A stretch of 5,081 nucleotides of DNA from Actinomycetes bacterium (GTDB lineage Bacteria; Actinomycetota; Coriobacteriia; Anaerosomatales; JAJZPX01): assembly GCA_021811025.1 (NCBI GenBank), contig JAJZPX010000179.1, positions 1 through 5,081 on the forward strand, written 5' to 3'. This document shows positions 1 through 5,076 of the stretch, in pieces. The position numbers and the translations under genes are program-made. Below the pieces are notes generated by a model. It had not been told where the DNA came from. It ran no database searches and was given only the letters and a program-made list of their open reading frames with translations. The first letter of the stretch is position 1. Every line of letters begins with the position of its first letter.

Positions 1-747
1 CTGCCCGAAGCGCTCGCCGCGCTCGGGCTCGGCGCCGGCGCCGCGCCGATCGTGCTGGCGACGACGGGGCTGCCCGAGTCGGACGTCCAGATCGCGGCCG
101 AACGCGTGCTGGCCGGGGTCGGCGGCGTCGGCCTGACGGTGCTCGCCCGCCCCGGCGAGGTGCGCGTCGTGCTGTTCGAGCGGGGCGCGCAGCGCGAGGT
201 GCTCTCGCGGGCGGCCGAGGGCATCCGCGACGAGCTCGGTGACAGGTGCTTCACGACGTCCGGCGAGTCGCTCGCCGAGGCGGTGCTGCGCGAGGCCCGT
301 TCGGCCGGGCTGACGGTCGCTACGGCCGAGTCATGCACGGGCGGGATGATCTCGGCGGCGCTCACCGACGTCCCGGGCTCCTCGGACGTGTTCCTCGGCG
401 GCGTCGTCGCGTACAGCAACCGGCTGAAGGAGACGGGCCTGGGCGTTAGCCGCGCCACCCTCGACACGCATGGAGCCGTCAGCGCCGAGACCGCGGAGGC
501 GATGACGGCAGGGGCCCGGGAGCTTGTCGGGGCGGACGTGTGCGTCGCCGTTACGGGCATCGCCGGACCGGGCGGAGGCACGGCCGAGAAGCCCGTGGGG
601 CTCGTGTGGTTCGGGCTCCTTTCGCCGAAGTCCTCGCATCGCGAGCGGCGGCGATTCCCCGGCGACCGCGCGGCAGTCCGCGCGCGCGCGACCGCTGCGG
701 CCCTCGATCTCGTGCGCCTCGAGATCAAACGGATGGCGAGCGGCTGA
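1..747 (+). CDS. cinA: CinA family protein, C-terminal part (middle domain end plus PncC-type NMN deamidase domain); 5'-truncated by window edge
   Basis: The frame is open from base 1 to the TGA at 745-747, and no convincing start is seen, so the gene starts upstream. A GTG at 52 is internal to the homologous region. The first ~80 visible residues (GLPESD..., ARPGEVRV...) resemble the middle KH-like domain that links the N-terminal molybdopterin-binding-like (MoCF) domain to the C-terminal domain in full-length CinA. The rest is a complete PncC/CinA C-terminal domain, with the signature AESCTGG at 325-345, GGVVAYSN at about 400-420 and VTGIAGPGGG at 550-579. This domain hydrolyses nicotinamide mononucleotide to nicotinic acid mononucleotide and ammonia in pyridine nucleotide recycling; the MoCF domain of some CinA proteins has ADP-ribose pyrophosphatase activity. 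The older name 'competence/damage-inducible' reflects its frequent position next to recA, as here. The family call is firm; whether the MoCF domain is intact cannot be seen. Confidence 0.95.
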   Translation: MPEALAALGLGAGAAPIVLATTGLPESDVQIAAERVLAGVGGVGLTVLARPGEVRVVLFERGAQREVLSRAAEGIRDELGDRCFTTSGESLAEAVLREARSAGLTVATAESCTGGMISAALTDVPGSSDVFLGGVVAYSNRLKETGLGVSRATLDTHGAVSAETAEAMTAGARELVGADVCVAVTGIAGPGGGTAEKPVGLVWFGLLSPKSSHRERRRFPGDRAAVRARATAAALDLVRLEIKRMASG

Positions 748-1358
748 TGCGCGCCTTCGTGGCTATCACGCTCCCCGACGCCACGCGAGCCGCCCTCGCA
801 GCCGCTTCCGCCGCGTTTCGCGACGCGGCACCCGAATGGGCGGGGGAGAAGTGGGTCCCCGAGCAGAACCTGCACGTCACGTTGCAGTTCATCGGCGAGC
901 TCGCAGACGAGGCGGCTCCCGCGGCGCTCGACGCGCTCGAGCTCGCGTGCGCGCCGCTGCGGCCGTTCACGCTCTCCGTGAACGACGTGGTGGCCCGCCC
1001 CGCAGGCAGGCGAGCGCGCATGCTCTGGGCGCGCTTCGCCGACGGCTTCGAGCCCGCACGGCAGCTTGCAGCGGGAGTGTCGGACGCGCTCGCCGAGGCG
1101 ATCGGGCTCGAGCCCGAGAAGCGTGCGTACGCGCCGCACGTCACTCTCGTCCGTTTCCGCGTGCCACGCCGGCCTCCCGAGCACGGGATCGCGGCCGCAA
1201 ACGCCGTCCTGGACTCGTCCGCCCCCTCCTGCGGCACCTCCGGCGGGGCGTCTCCGCTGTTCGTGTCAGTGCGGCGTGTGACACTCATGTCGAGCCGCCT
1301 CTCCAGGAGCGGGCCGGCATACGAAGAGGTAGCGTCGGTCCCGCTCGGAAAGGATTGA
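747..1358 (+). CDS. thpR: RNA 2',3'-cyclic phosphodiesterase (2'-5' RNA ligase-like, 2H superfamily)
   Basis: The 203-aa product has the normal length and both hallmark HxTx motifs of the 2H phosphoesterase family: HVTL at residues 43-46 (in NLHVTLQFIG) and HVTL at residues 131-134 (in YAPHVTLVRF). The N-terminus MRAFVAITLP is typical of the family. Known members hydrolyse RNA 2',3'-cyclic phosphates to 2'-phosphates and can reversibly join tRNA halves by a 2'-5' bond in vitro; their cellular role is not settled. The two histidines form the active site in a soluble, probably cytoplasmic, protein. The ATG at 747 overlaps the last base of the cinA stop (TGATG), and the best upstream purine run (GGATGG, 731-736) is a poor Shine-Dalgarno match, so translation is probably coupled to cinA. 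An in-frame extension upstream lies inside cinA and is not homologous. The recA -35 element begins within its stop codon region. Confidence 0.93.
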   Translation: MRAFVAITLPDATRAALAAASAAFRDAAPEWAGEKWVPEQNLHVTLQFIGELADEAAPAALDALELACAPLRPFTLSVNDVVARPAGRRARMLWARFADGFEPARQLAAGVSDALAEAIGLEPEKRAYAPHVTLVRFRVPRRPPEHGIAAANAVLDSSAPSCGTSGGASPLFVSVRRVTLMSSRLSRSGPAYEEVASVPLGKD

Positions 1359-1383
1359 CAGGCGAACATGTGTTCGGTACCGT
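1355..1383 (+). promoter_or_regulatory. Predicted sigma-70-type promoter of recA-recX
   Basis: A perfect -35 hexamer TTGACA (1355-1360) is followed by a 17-bp spacer and a -10-like TACCGT (1378-1383). The -10 keeps only the conserved T, A and final T, a form common in high-GC actinobacterial promoters. Transcription would start near 1390, giving a leader of roughly 37 nt before recA. The -35 overlaps the thpR stop codon (1356-1358). The SOS box fills nearly the whole spacer, so LexA binding should exclude RNA polymerase. The start point is inferred, not measured. Confidence 0.8.
1363..1376. promoter_or_regulatory. LexA binding site (SOS box), Gram-positive/actinobacterial type
   Basis: CGAACATGTGTTCG consists of perfect 5-bp inverted arms CGAAC/GTTCG around four bases, matching the CGAAC-N4-GTTCG consensus of Bacillus and actinobacterial LexA (DinR). 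It lies between the -35 and -10 of the recA promoter, a classic repression position. It is the only good copy I see in the window. It implies that the host encodes a LexA of this specificity and that recA, and probably recX, belong to the SOS regulon. Confidence 0.93.
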
Positions 1384-1409
1384 TGACCCAGCCTCTCAGG
1401 GGTCACGAG

Positions 1410-1416
1410 AAGGAGG
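1410..1416 (+). promoter_or_regulatory. Strong ribosome-binding site fixing the recA start
   Basis: AAGGAGG lies 10 nt before the ATG at 1427. The reading frame stays open far upstream through thpR, so this site, together with the match of MEREKVDKIL to RecA N-termini, is what decides the recA start. Confidence 0.85.
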
Positions 1417-1426
1417 AGCGGGGCGG

Positions 1427-2458
1427 ATGGAACGCGAGAAGGTCGACAAGATACTCGATCTCACCAAGGAGCAGGTCGAGCGCAAGTTCGGGAAGGGGTC
1501 GCTCATGCGCCTGGGCGACCACGCGAACGTCGGGTCGATCCCGGCGATCTCCACCGGTTCGCTCGCGCTGGACGCCGCCCTCGGGATCGGGGGAGTCCCG
1601 CGAGGCAGGATCGTTGAGATCTACGGCCCCGAGTCGTCGGGCAAGACCACGCTCGCCCTGCAGATCGTCGCCGAGGCGCAGCGGCAGGGCGGGATCGCGG
1701 CGTTCATAGACGCCGAGCACGCGCTGGACCCAGCGTACGCCGCCAGGCTCGGCGTGGACATCAACGACGTCCTCATCAGCCAGCCCGACACGGGCGAGCA
1801 AGCGCTCGAGATCGCGGACATGCTCGTCCGCTCCGGCGCCATCGACGTGTGCGTCATCGACTCCGTCGCGGCGCTGGTCCCGCGAGCCGAGCTCGAAGGC
1901 GAGATGGGGGACGTCACGGTGGGTCTCCAGGCGCGCCTCATGAGCCAGGCGCTCCGCAAGCTGGCCGGCTCGCTGTCGAAGAGCAACACCACCTGCATCT
2001 TCATCAACCAGCTGCGGGAGAAGATCGGCGTCATGTTCGGCAACCCCGAGACCACCTCCGGCGGACGCGCCCTGAAGTTCTACGCCTCGGTGCGGATCGA
2101 CGTGCGGCGCATAGACTCGCTGAAGGTCGGCACGGACGTAGTCGGGAACCGCGTGCGCGCGAAGGTCGTGAAGAACAAGGTCGCGCCTCCGTTCCGTCAG
2201 GCCGAGTTCGACCTCATGTTCGGGAGCGGCATCAGCAAGGAGGGCTCGATCCTCGACCTCGCCGTCGAGGAGGGCATCATCGCAAAGTCAGGCGCCTGGT
2301 TCGCCTTCGGCGAGGAGCGGCTGGGGCAGGGCCGCGAGGCCGCCAAGGACTACCTCCGCGAGCACGCCGACATCCGAGACACGCTCGAGACCACCCTCCG
2401 CGAACGGCTCGAGATCCCGCCGCCCTCGGTGATGGGAGCCGCCGCCGTCGCCGAGTGA
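1427..2458 (+). CDS. recA: Recombinase RecA
   Basis: This 343-aa protein is a clear, intact RecA, the ATP-dependent strand-exchange protein that also triggers LexA self-cleavage on single-stranded DNA. Visible elements, mostly one residue beyond E. coli numbering: N-terminal oligomerisation helix (1-30, ending FGKGSLMRLGD); Walker A GPESSGKT (67-74); catalytic Glu97 in IDAEHALDP; Walker B VCVIDSVAAL (141-150, Asp145); DNA-binding loop L1 (about 158-165); L2 with the NQLREKIGVMFGNPETTSGG region (about 194-213, Gln195 as allosteric switch); and interface lysines 249 and 251 in VKNKVAPPF. Two departures from the usual pattern are noted. L1 reads GDVT where most RecAs have GDSH or similar. The C-terminus (IPPPSVMGAAAVAE) lacks the usual strongly acidic tail. 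The gene is under a LexA-controlled promoter and is followed 25 nt later by recX. There is no intein and no frameshift. Confidence 0.99.
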   Translation: MEREKVDKILDLTKEQVERKFGKGSLMRLGDHANVGSIPAISTGSLALDAALGIGGVPRGRIVEIYGPESSGKTTLALQIVAEAQRQGGIAAFIDAEHALDPAYAARLGVDINDVLISQPDTGEQALEIADMLVRSGAIDVCVIDSVAALVPRAELEGEMGDVTVGLQARLMSQALRKLAGSLSKSNTTCIFINQLREKIGVMFGNPETTSGGRALKFYASVRIDVRRIDSLKVGTDVVGNRVRAKVVKNKVAPPFRQAEFDLMFGSGISKEGSILDLAVEEGIIAKSGAWFAFGEERLGQGREAAKDYLREHADIRDTLETTLRERLEIPPPSVMGAAAVAE

Positions 2459-2483
2459 CGCCTGCCGGGAGCAGCGCGTTCCG

Positions 2484-3119
2484 ATGGCTGAGATCACCGA
2501 CATCCGGGCAGCGGGACGCGCCAGCCGCAGCCGGCTCGTCTCACTCGACGGCTACGGCTGGCGCCCCGTCCCGCAGGAGGTCGTCGCCGCCCTCGGTCTG
2601 CGCGTCGGGCAGACGGTCGACGTCGCCGCGCTGACCGCCCGGATCGACGATGCCGAACCCCCGCAGGCGTGGCGGCGCGTCCTCCTCCTCCTCGGATACC
2701 GCGATCGCGGATCGCAGGAGCTGCGTGAACGCCTGCTCGATGACGGGTACTCGGCGGCGGTCATCGAGACGGCGCTCGCAAGGGCCGTCGGCCTCGGCCT
2801 TGTCGACGACCACCGGTTCGCACAAGGTCTCGCGCGCCGCGCGGCAGACAAGGGACGCGGGCGGCGCCGCATCGCCGCGGAGCTCGATGCGAAGGGCGTC
2901 GACGCGGCACTCGCAGCCGAGATCCTCACCGAGCGCTTCGAGCCGGACGCCGAGCGCGAGCGCGCCGTCGCCCTCGCCCGGCGACTCGTCCGGCGGGAAG
3001 GCCTCGGCACTCGCGCGCTCGCGGCCAGGCTGTGCCGCGCGGGCTTCGAGACACCGCTCGCGCTCGCCGTCGCCGAGGAGGTCTCCGGCGCGGCCGATGA
3101 CCCGCCTGACGTGGGATGA
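2484..3119 (+). CDS. recX: Regulatory protein RecX
   Basis: The 211-aa product has the three-helix RecX repeats. The core is RRVLLLLGYRDRGSQELRERL (about 64-84), followed by DDGYSAAVIETALARAVGLGLVDDHRFA (to about 113), then a second repeat with KGRGRRRIAAELDAKGVD (123-140) and a weaker C-terminal repeat (about 156-200). RecX binds along RecA filaments and limits or reshapes RecA activity in recombination and SOS. The N-terminal ~45 residues (LDGYGWRPVP..., GLRVGQTVD) match the extra N-terminal segment seen in Gram-positive RecX proteins. The ATG at 2484 is 25 nt after the recA stop. GGGAG (2467-2471) is a modest Shine-Dalgarno 12 nt upstream, inside a small stem-loop (CTGC 2462-2465 with GCAG 2471-2474). 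Weak translation would suit the known need for less RecX than RecA. No separate promoter is seen, so co-transcription with recA is likely. The stop codon lies within the first TGACGGC repeat. Confidence 0.95.
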   Translation: MAEITDIRAAGRASRSRLVSLDGYGWRPVPQEVVAALGLRVGQTVDVAALTARIDDAEPPQAWRRVLLLLGYRDRGSQELRERLLDDGYSAAVIETALARAVGLGLVDDHRFAQGLARRAADKGRGRRRIAAELDAKGVDAALAAEILTERFEPDAERERAVALARRLVRREGLGTRALAARLCRAGFETPLALAVAEEVSGAADDPPDVG

Positions 3120-3164
3120 CGGCCTCTGTGACGGCTCCGTGACGGCCTCCGCGACCTTGACGGC
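3117..3164 (+). repeat. Four exact direct copies of TGACGGC upstream of the predicted rny promoter
   Basis: TGACGGC occurs at 3117-3123, 3129-3135, 3140-3146 and 3158-3164. The first three starts are 12 and 11 bp apart, about one helical turn. The following bases are also similar (CTCTG, TCCG, CTCCG). A shorter TGACG occurs at 3107 inside recX, 10 bp before the first copy. The first copy includes the recX stop codon and the last overlaps the -35 hexamer. Seven-base direct repeats with 4-5 bp gaps resemble the operator layout of OmpR/PhoB-family response regulators. Simple tandem duplication is the alternative. The repeats are certain; their regulatory role is inferred. Confidence 0.7.
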
Positions 3165-3185
3165 ACGATACCTGCAGACTAGGAT
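3157..3185 (+). promoter_or_regulatory. Predicted sigma-70-type promoter downstream of recX, probably for rny
   Basis: TTGACG (3157-3162, 5 of 6 to consensus), a 17-bp spacer and TAGGAT (3180-3185, 4 of 6, with TA and the final T kept) form the best promoter in the gap. The spacing is the same as in the recA promoter. Predicted start is near 3192, about 350 nt before the rny ATG. The sequence around the -10 is AT-richer than its surroundings. No better promoter was seen between here and rny: the TATCCT at 3399-3404 has no matching -35. It could instead drive a separate small RNA ending at the hairpin just downstream. Confidence 0.55.
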
Positions 3186-3206
3186 GGCCGTGGCAATTGT
3201 GATGAC

Positions 3207-3226
3207 CCGCCGCACCGCGGCGGTTT
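3207..3226 (+). terminator. Candidate intrinsic terminator or attenuator hairpin
   Basis: A 7-bp all-GC stem, CCGCCGC (3207-3213) with GCGGCGG (3217-3223), and a 3-nt ACC loop are followed by TTTGTGT. The U-tract is short and interrupted, so termination strength is uncertain. It lies about 90 nt after the recX stop, where a recA-recX terminator would be expected. However, it is also only about 15 nt past the predicted start of the 3157-3185 promoter, so it would also be met by transcripts heading to rny. Confidence 0.5.
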
Positions 3227-3254
3227 GTGTAGGGGCTGGTACGACCGGATCTGC

Positions 3255-3295
3255 GCAGGACGCACGAGTGTCCTGCTAACGGCATATCGGGACAC
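3255..3295 (+). other. Stem-loop with a mutually exclusive alternative pairing in the rny leader
   Basis: GCAGGAC (3255-3261) and GTCCTGC (3270-3276) form a perfect 7-bp stem with an 8-nt loop. The 3' arm overlaps GTGTCC (3268-3273), which can instead pair with GGACAC (3290-3295). No T-run follows, so it is not an intrinsic terminator. Stems of this length are expected a few times by chance in a GC-rich interval of this size, so function is unproven. Confidence 0.3.
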
Positions 3296-3444
3296 CTGCA
3301 CTCTTCGCACTTGCCGGGCGCCGAGCGTCCGGCTCGTTCGTCCCAGGCCTCGGTGGCGCCACTCGGCTAAGAGCCGTGGGCCGGGCACGACAACGCGGTA
3401 TCCTGCCGCGACTCCTCGGCGTCCGTGACGACGTATGCGAACCT

Positions 3445-3472
3445 GTCGGTGGCGGGACCAGCCGCCATCGAC
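3445..3472 (+). other. Stem-loop A in the rny leader
   Basis: GTCGGTGGCGG (3445-3455) pairs with CCGCCATCGAC (3462-3472) over 11 bp, including one G-U pair, around a 6-nt GACCAG loop. It ends exactly where stem-loop B begins, so the two could stack end to end. No T-run follows. Confidence 0.5.
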
Positions 3473-3517
3473 GAGCCGGTTCGAGCGGACGCGCTTCGCT
3501 CGCCGTTCAACCGGCTC
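3473..3517 (+). other. Stem-loop B immediately before the rny ribosome-binding site
   Basis: GAGCCGGTT (3473-3481) and AACCGGCTC (3509-3517) form a perfect 9-bp stem. Inside it CGAGCG (3482-3487) pairs with CGCTCG (3497-3502), leaving a 6-nt bulge on the 3' side. The stem ends 11 nt before the Shine-Dalgarno core. The bases after it (TCTCGAACACGG) are not a U-tract, which argues against a terminator. Confidence 0.5.
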
Positions 3518-3541
3518 TCGAACACGGAAGGAGGAGAGCCG
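3512..3541 (+). promoter_or_regulatory. Alternative hairpin C enclosing the rny ribosome-binding site
   Basis: CGGCTCTC (3512-3519) is exactly complementary to GAGAGCCG (3534-3541), an 8-bp stem ending two bases before the ATG. Most of the Shine-Dalgarno sequence would lie in its 14-nt loop. It shares 3512-3517 with the 3' arm of stem-loop B, so B and C cannot form together. Formation of C would be expected to hinder translation. This is an inference from complementarity alone. Confidence 0.4.
3529..3534 (+). promoter_or_regulatory. Ribosome-binding site fixing the rny start
   Basis: AGGAGG, within AAGGAGGAG, lies 9 nt before the ATG at 3544. The frame is open further upstream, but those codons do not resemble RNase Y and would precede the membrane anchor, so this site selects the start. 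CTCCTC at 3412-3417 could pair with GAGGAG at 3531-3536. Confidence 0.85.
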
Positions 3542-3543
3542 TC

Positions 3544-5076
3544 ATGGCGGTAGCGATCGCAGGCATCGCGGCCCTCGTCATCGGCGTTCTCCTCGGCCTG
3601 GCACTCCAGCGATACCTTGCGGGCGAGCGCGCCAAGCAAGCCCAGGAGACGGCGCAGCGCATCATCGGCGACGCCGAGAAACAGGCCGAGACCCTCAAGA
3701 GAGAGGCTCTGCTCGAGGCGAAGGACGAGGCGTTCAGGTTCAAGGCCGACGCCGAGGCCGAATCCAAGGAGCGGCGCAAGGACCTGACCGCGCTCGAGGC
3801 GAGGCTGCTGCAGCGCGAGGAGACCCTCGAGCGCCGCGCGGAGATGCTCGACAAGCGCGAGCACCAGATCTCGAGCGCTCAGGGCCAGATCACCAAGCGC
3901 GAGCAGGACCTCGAGGCCGCCATCGCCGAGGAGAAGGCGCGTCTCGAGCATCTGGCGGGGATCACGGCCGAGGAAGCCAAGGGCATCCTCATGCATCGCA
4001 TCGAGGAGGATGTGAAGCACGAAGCCGCAGCCTTCATCCGCGAGCAGGAGACCCATGCCCGCGAGGAGGCGGACAAGCGCGCGCGGAACATCATCGGCAT
4101 CGCTATCCAGCGCGTGGCGGCCGACCACACGGCCGAGTCGACGGTCTCGGTGATCCACCTCCCCAGCGACGACATGAAGGGCCGCATCATCGGCCGCGAG
4201 GGGCGCAACATCCGCGCCTTCGAGCAGGCAACCGGGATCAACCTCATCATCGACGACACGCCCGAAGCGGTCATCCTGTCGAGCTTCGACCCCGTGCGGC
4301 GCGAGATTGCCCGCATCACGCTCGAGAGCCTCATCGCCGACGGGCGCATCCATCCCGCACGCATCGAGGAGCTCCACAAGAAGGCCGAGACGCTCGTGGA
4401 GCAGCAGGTACATGAAGCCGGCGAGCAGGCCGCCTTCGAGACGGGCATCCACGGCCTCCACGCCGAGCTGATCCGGACGCTCGGCCGTTTGCGGTTCCGC
4501 ACGAGCTACGGCCAGAACGTGCTGAAGCATTCGCTCGAGGTCGCGTACCTCGCCGGAGTCATGGCGACCGAGCTCGGCATCGATGCCAAGATCGCGAAAC
4601 GCGCCGGCCTGCTGCACGACCTGGGCAAGGCCATAGACCACGAGGTCGAGGGACCGCACGCCGTCATCGGCGCGGAGCTCGCGAAGCGGCTGGGCGAGAG
4701 CAAGGAGGTCGTCCACGCGATCGAGGCTCACCACGGAGACACCGAGGCCGCATCGATCGAAGCCGTCCTCGTCCAGTCAGCCGACGCGATATCGGCCGCG
4801 CGTCCCGGGGCGCGCCGCGAGACGCTCGAGAGCTACATCAAGCGGCTCGAGAAGCTCGAGGCGCTCGCCGAGAGCCACAAGGGCGTCGAGAAGAGCTACG
4901 CGATGCAGGCCGGTCGTGAGATCCGCATCATGGTGAAGCCGGAGCAGATCTCGGACGCCGACGCGGTGGTGCTGGCTCGCGACATCGCGAAGCAGATCGA
5001 GGACGAGATGGAATACCCCGGCCAGATCAAGGTGATCGTGATCCGCGAGAGCCGCGCGGTCGAGTACGCGAAATAG
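3544..5076 (+). CDS. rny: Ribonuclease Y
   Basis: This 510-aa protein has the full RNase Y layout, close to the ~520 aa of the Bacillus subtilis enzyme. There is an N-terminal membrane anchor (about residues 3-22, AVAIAGIAALVIGVLLGLAL) and a long charged coiled coil rich in E, K, R, A (about 25-195). A KH RNA-binding domain follows (about 203-270), with IIGREGRNIR carrying the GxxG loop at 217-220. The HD phosphohydrolase domain has LLHDLGKAID, with the metal-binding His358/Asp359 equivalent to H368/D369 of B. subtilis, and EAHHGD further on. A conserved C-terminal region ends in YPGQIKVIVIRESRAVEYAK. RNase Y is a membrane-bound endoribonuclease that initiates mRNA decay and processing, a functional counterpart of RNase E. 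All expected motifs are intact. Expression probably comes from the promoter near 3157-3185 through a long structured leader. Only 5 nt follow the stop, so downstream genes are unknown. Confidence 0.98.
   Translation: MAVAIAGIAALVIGVLLGLALQRYLAGERAKQAQETAQRIIGDAEKQAETLKREALLEAKDEAFRFKADAEAESKERRKDLTALEARLLQREETLERRAEMLDKREHQISSAQGQITKREQDLEAAIAEEKARLEHLAGITAEEAKGILMHRIEEDVKHEAAAFIREQETHAREEADKRARNIIGIAIQRVAADHTAESTVSVIHLPSDDMKGRIIGREGRNIRAFEQATGINLIIDDTPEAVILSSFDPVRREIARITLESLIADGRIHPARIEELHKKAETLVEQQVHEAGEQAAFETGIHGLHAELIRTLGRLRFRTSYGQNVLKHSLEVAYLAGVMATELGIDAKIAKRAGLLHDLGKAIDHEVEGPHAVIGAELAKRLGESKEVVHAIEAHHGDTEAASIEAVLVQSADAISAARPGARRETLESYIKRLEKLEALAESHKGVEKSYAMQAGREIRIMVKPEQISDADAVVLARDIAKQIEDEMEYPGQIKVIVIRESRAVEYAK

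Larger units (their letters stand above)
3120..3543 (+). other. 424-nt gene-free interval between recX and rny; probable rny promoter and structured leader
   Basis: I find no supportable protein gene here: short open frames lack ribosome-binding sites and recognisable sequence. In order the interval holds the TGACGGC repeats, a promoter (3157-3185), a terminator-like hairpin (3207-3226), a hairpin with a competing alternative (3255-3295), further modest stems (GGCG/CCGAG 3317-3325 with CTCGG/CGCC 3349-3360; CGGCT/AGCCG 3364-3376; CGCGG/CCGCG 3394-3410), then two strong back-to-back stem-loops (3445-3517) and the rny ribosome-binding site. If transcription starts near 3192, the rny leader would be about 350 nt, long for a bacterial mRNA. 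I do not recognise any known riboswitch or small RNA family. Confidence 0.6.

Noticed and set aside
1384..1405. Inverted repeat TGACCC...GGGTCA downstream of the recA -10
   Set aside because: It spans the predicted transcription start, so it cannot form fully in the mRNA; six-base arms with a 10-nt gap are expected by chance, and the SOS box already explains regulation.
524..1426. Long in-frame upstream extension of recA
   Set aside because: It runs out of frame through cinA and thpR, and its residues are Arg-rich noise. The strong ribosome-binding site and RecA homology place the start at 1427.
3232..3254. GGGGCTGGTACGACCGG resembles the 5' end of a tmRNA
   Set aside because: No matching 3' acceptor arm, CCA end, T-arm or alanine-rich tag reading frame was found downstream, so it is treated as chance similarity.
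3353..3362. Perfect 10-bp palindrome GTGGCGCCAC
   Set aside because: Roughly one such palindrome is expected by chance in a GC-rich interval of this length; there is no second copy and it has no link to a promoter element.
3225..3428. Short open frame (67 codons) in the recX-rny gap
   Set aside because: It has no Shine-Dalgarno sequence and no recognisable protein features; open frames of this size are common by chance at this GC content.
3478..3486. GGTTCGAGC resembles a tRNA T-loop
   Set aside because: There is no D-arm, anticodon arm or acceptor stem around it; the bases are explained better as part of stem-loop B.
3376..3543. In-frame upstream extension of rny (56 codons)
   Set aside because: It has no similarity to RNase Y and no ribosome-binding site; it would put residues before the membrane anchor, and a strong AGGAGG serves the ATG at 3544.
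3367..4734. A 455-codon open frame on the minus strand, antisense to most of rny
   Set aside because: It mirrors the codon periodicity of rny in GC-rich DNA; its product (Leu/Asp/Arg-rich) resembles no family I know, while the + strand encodes a textbook RNase Y.
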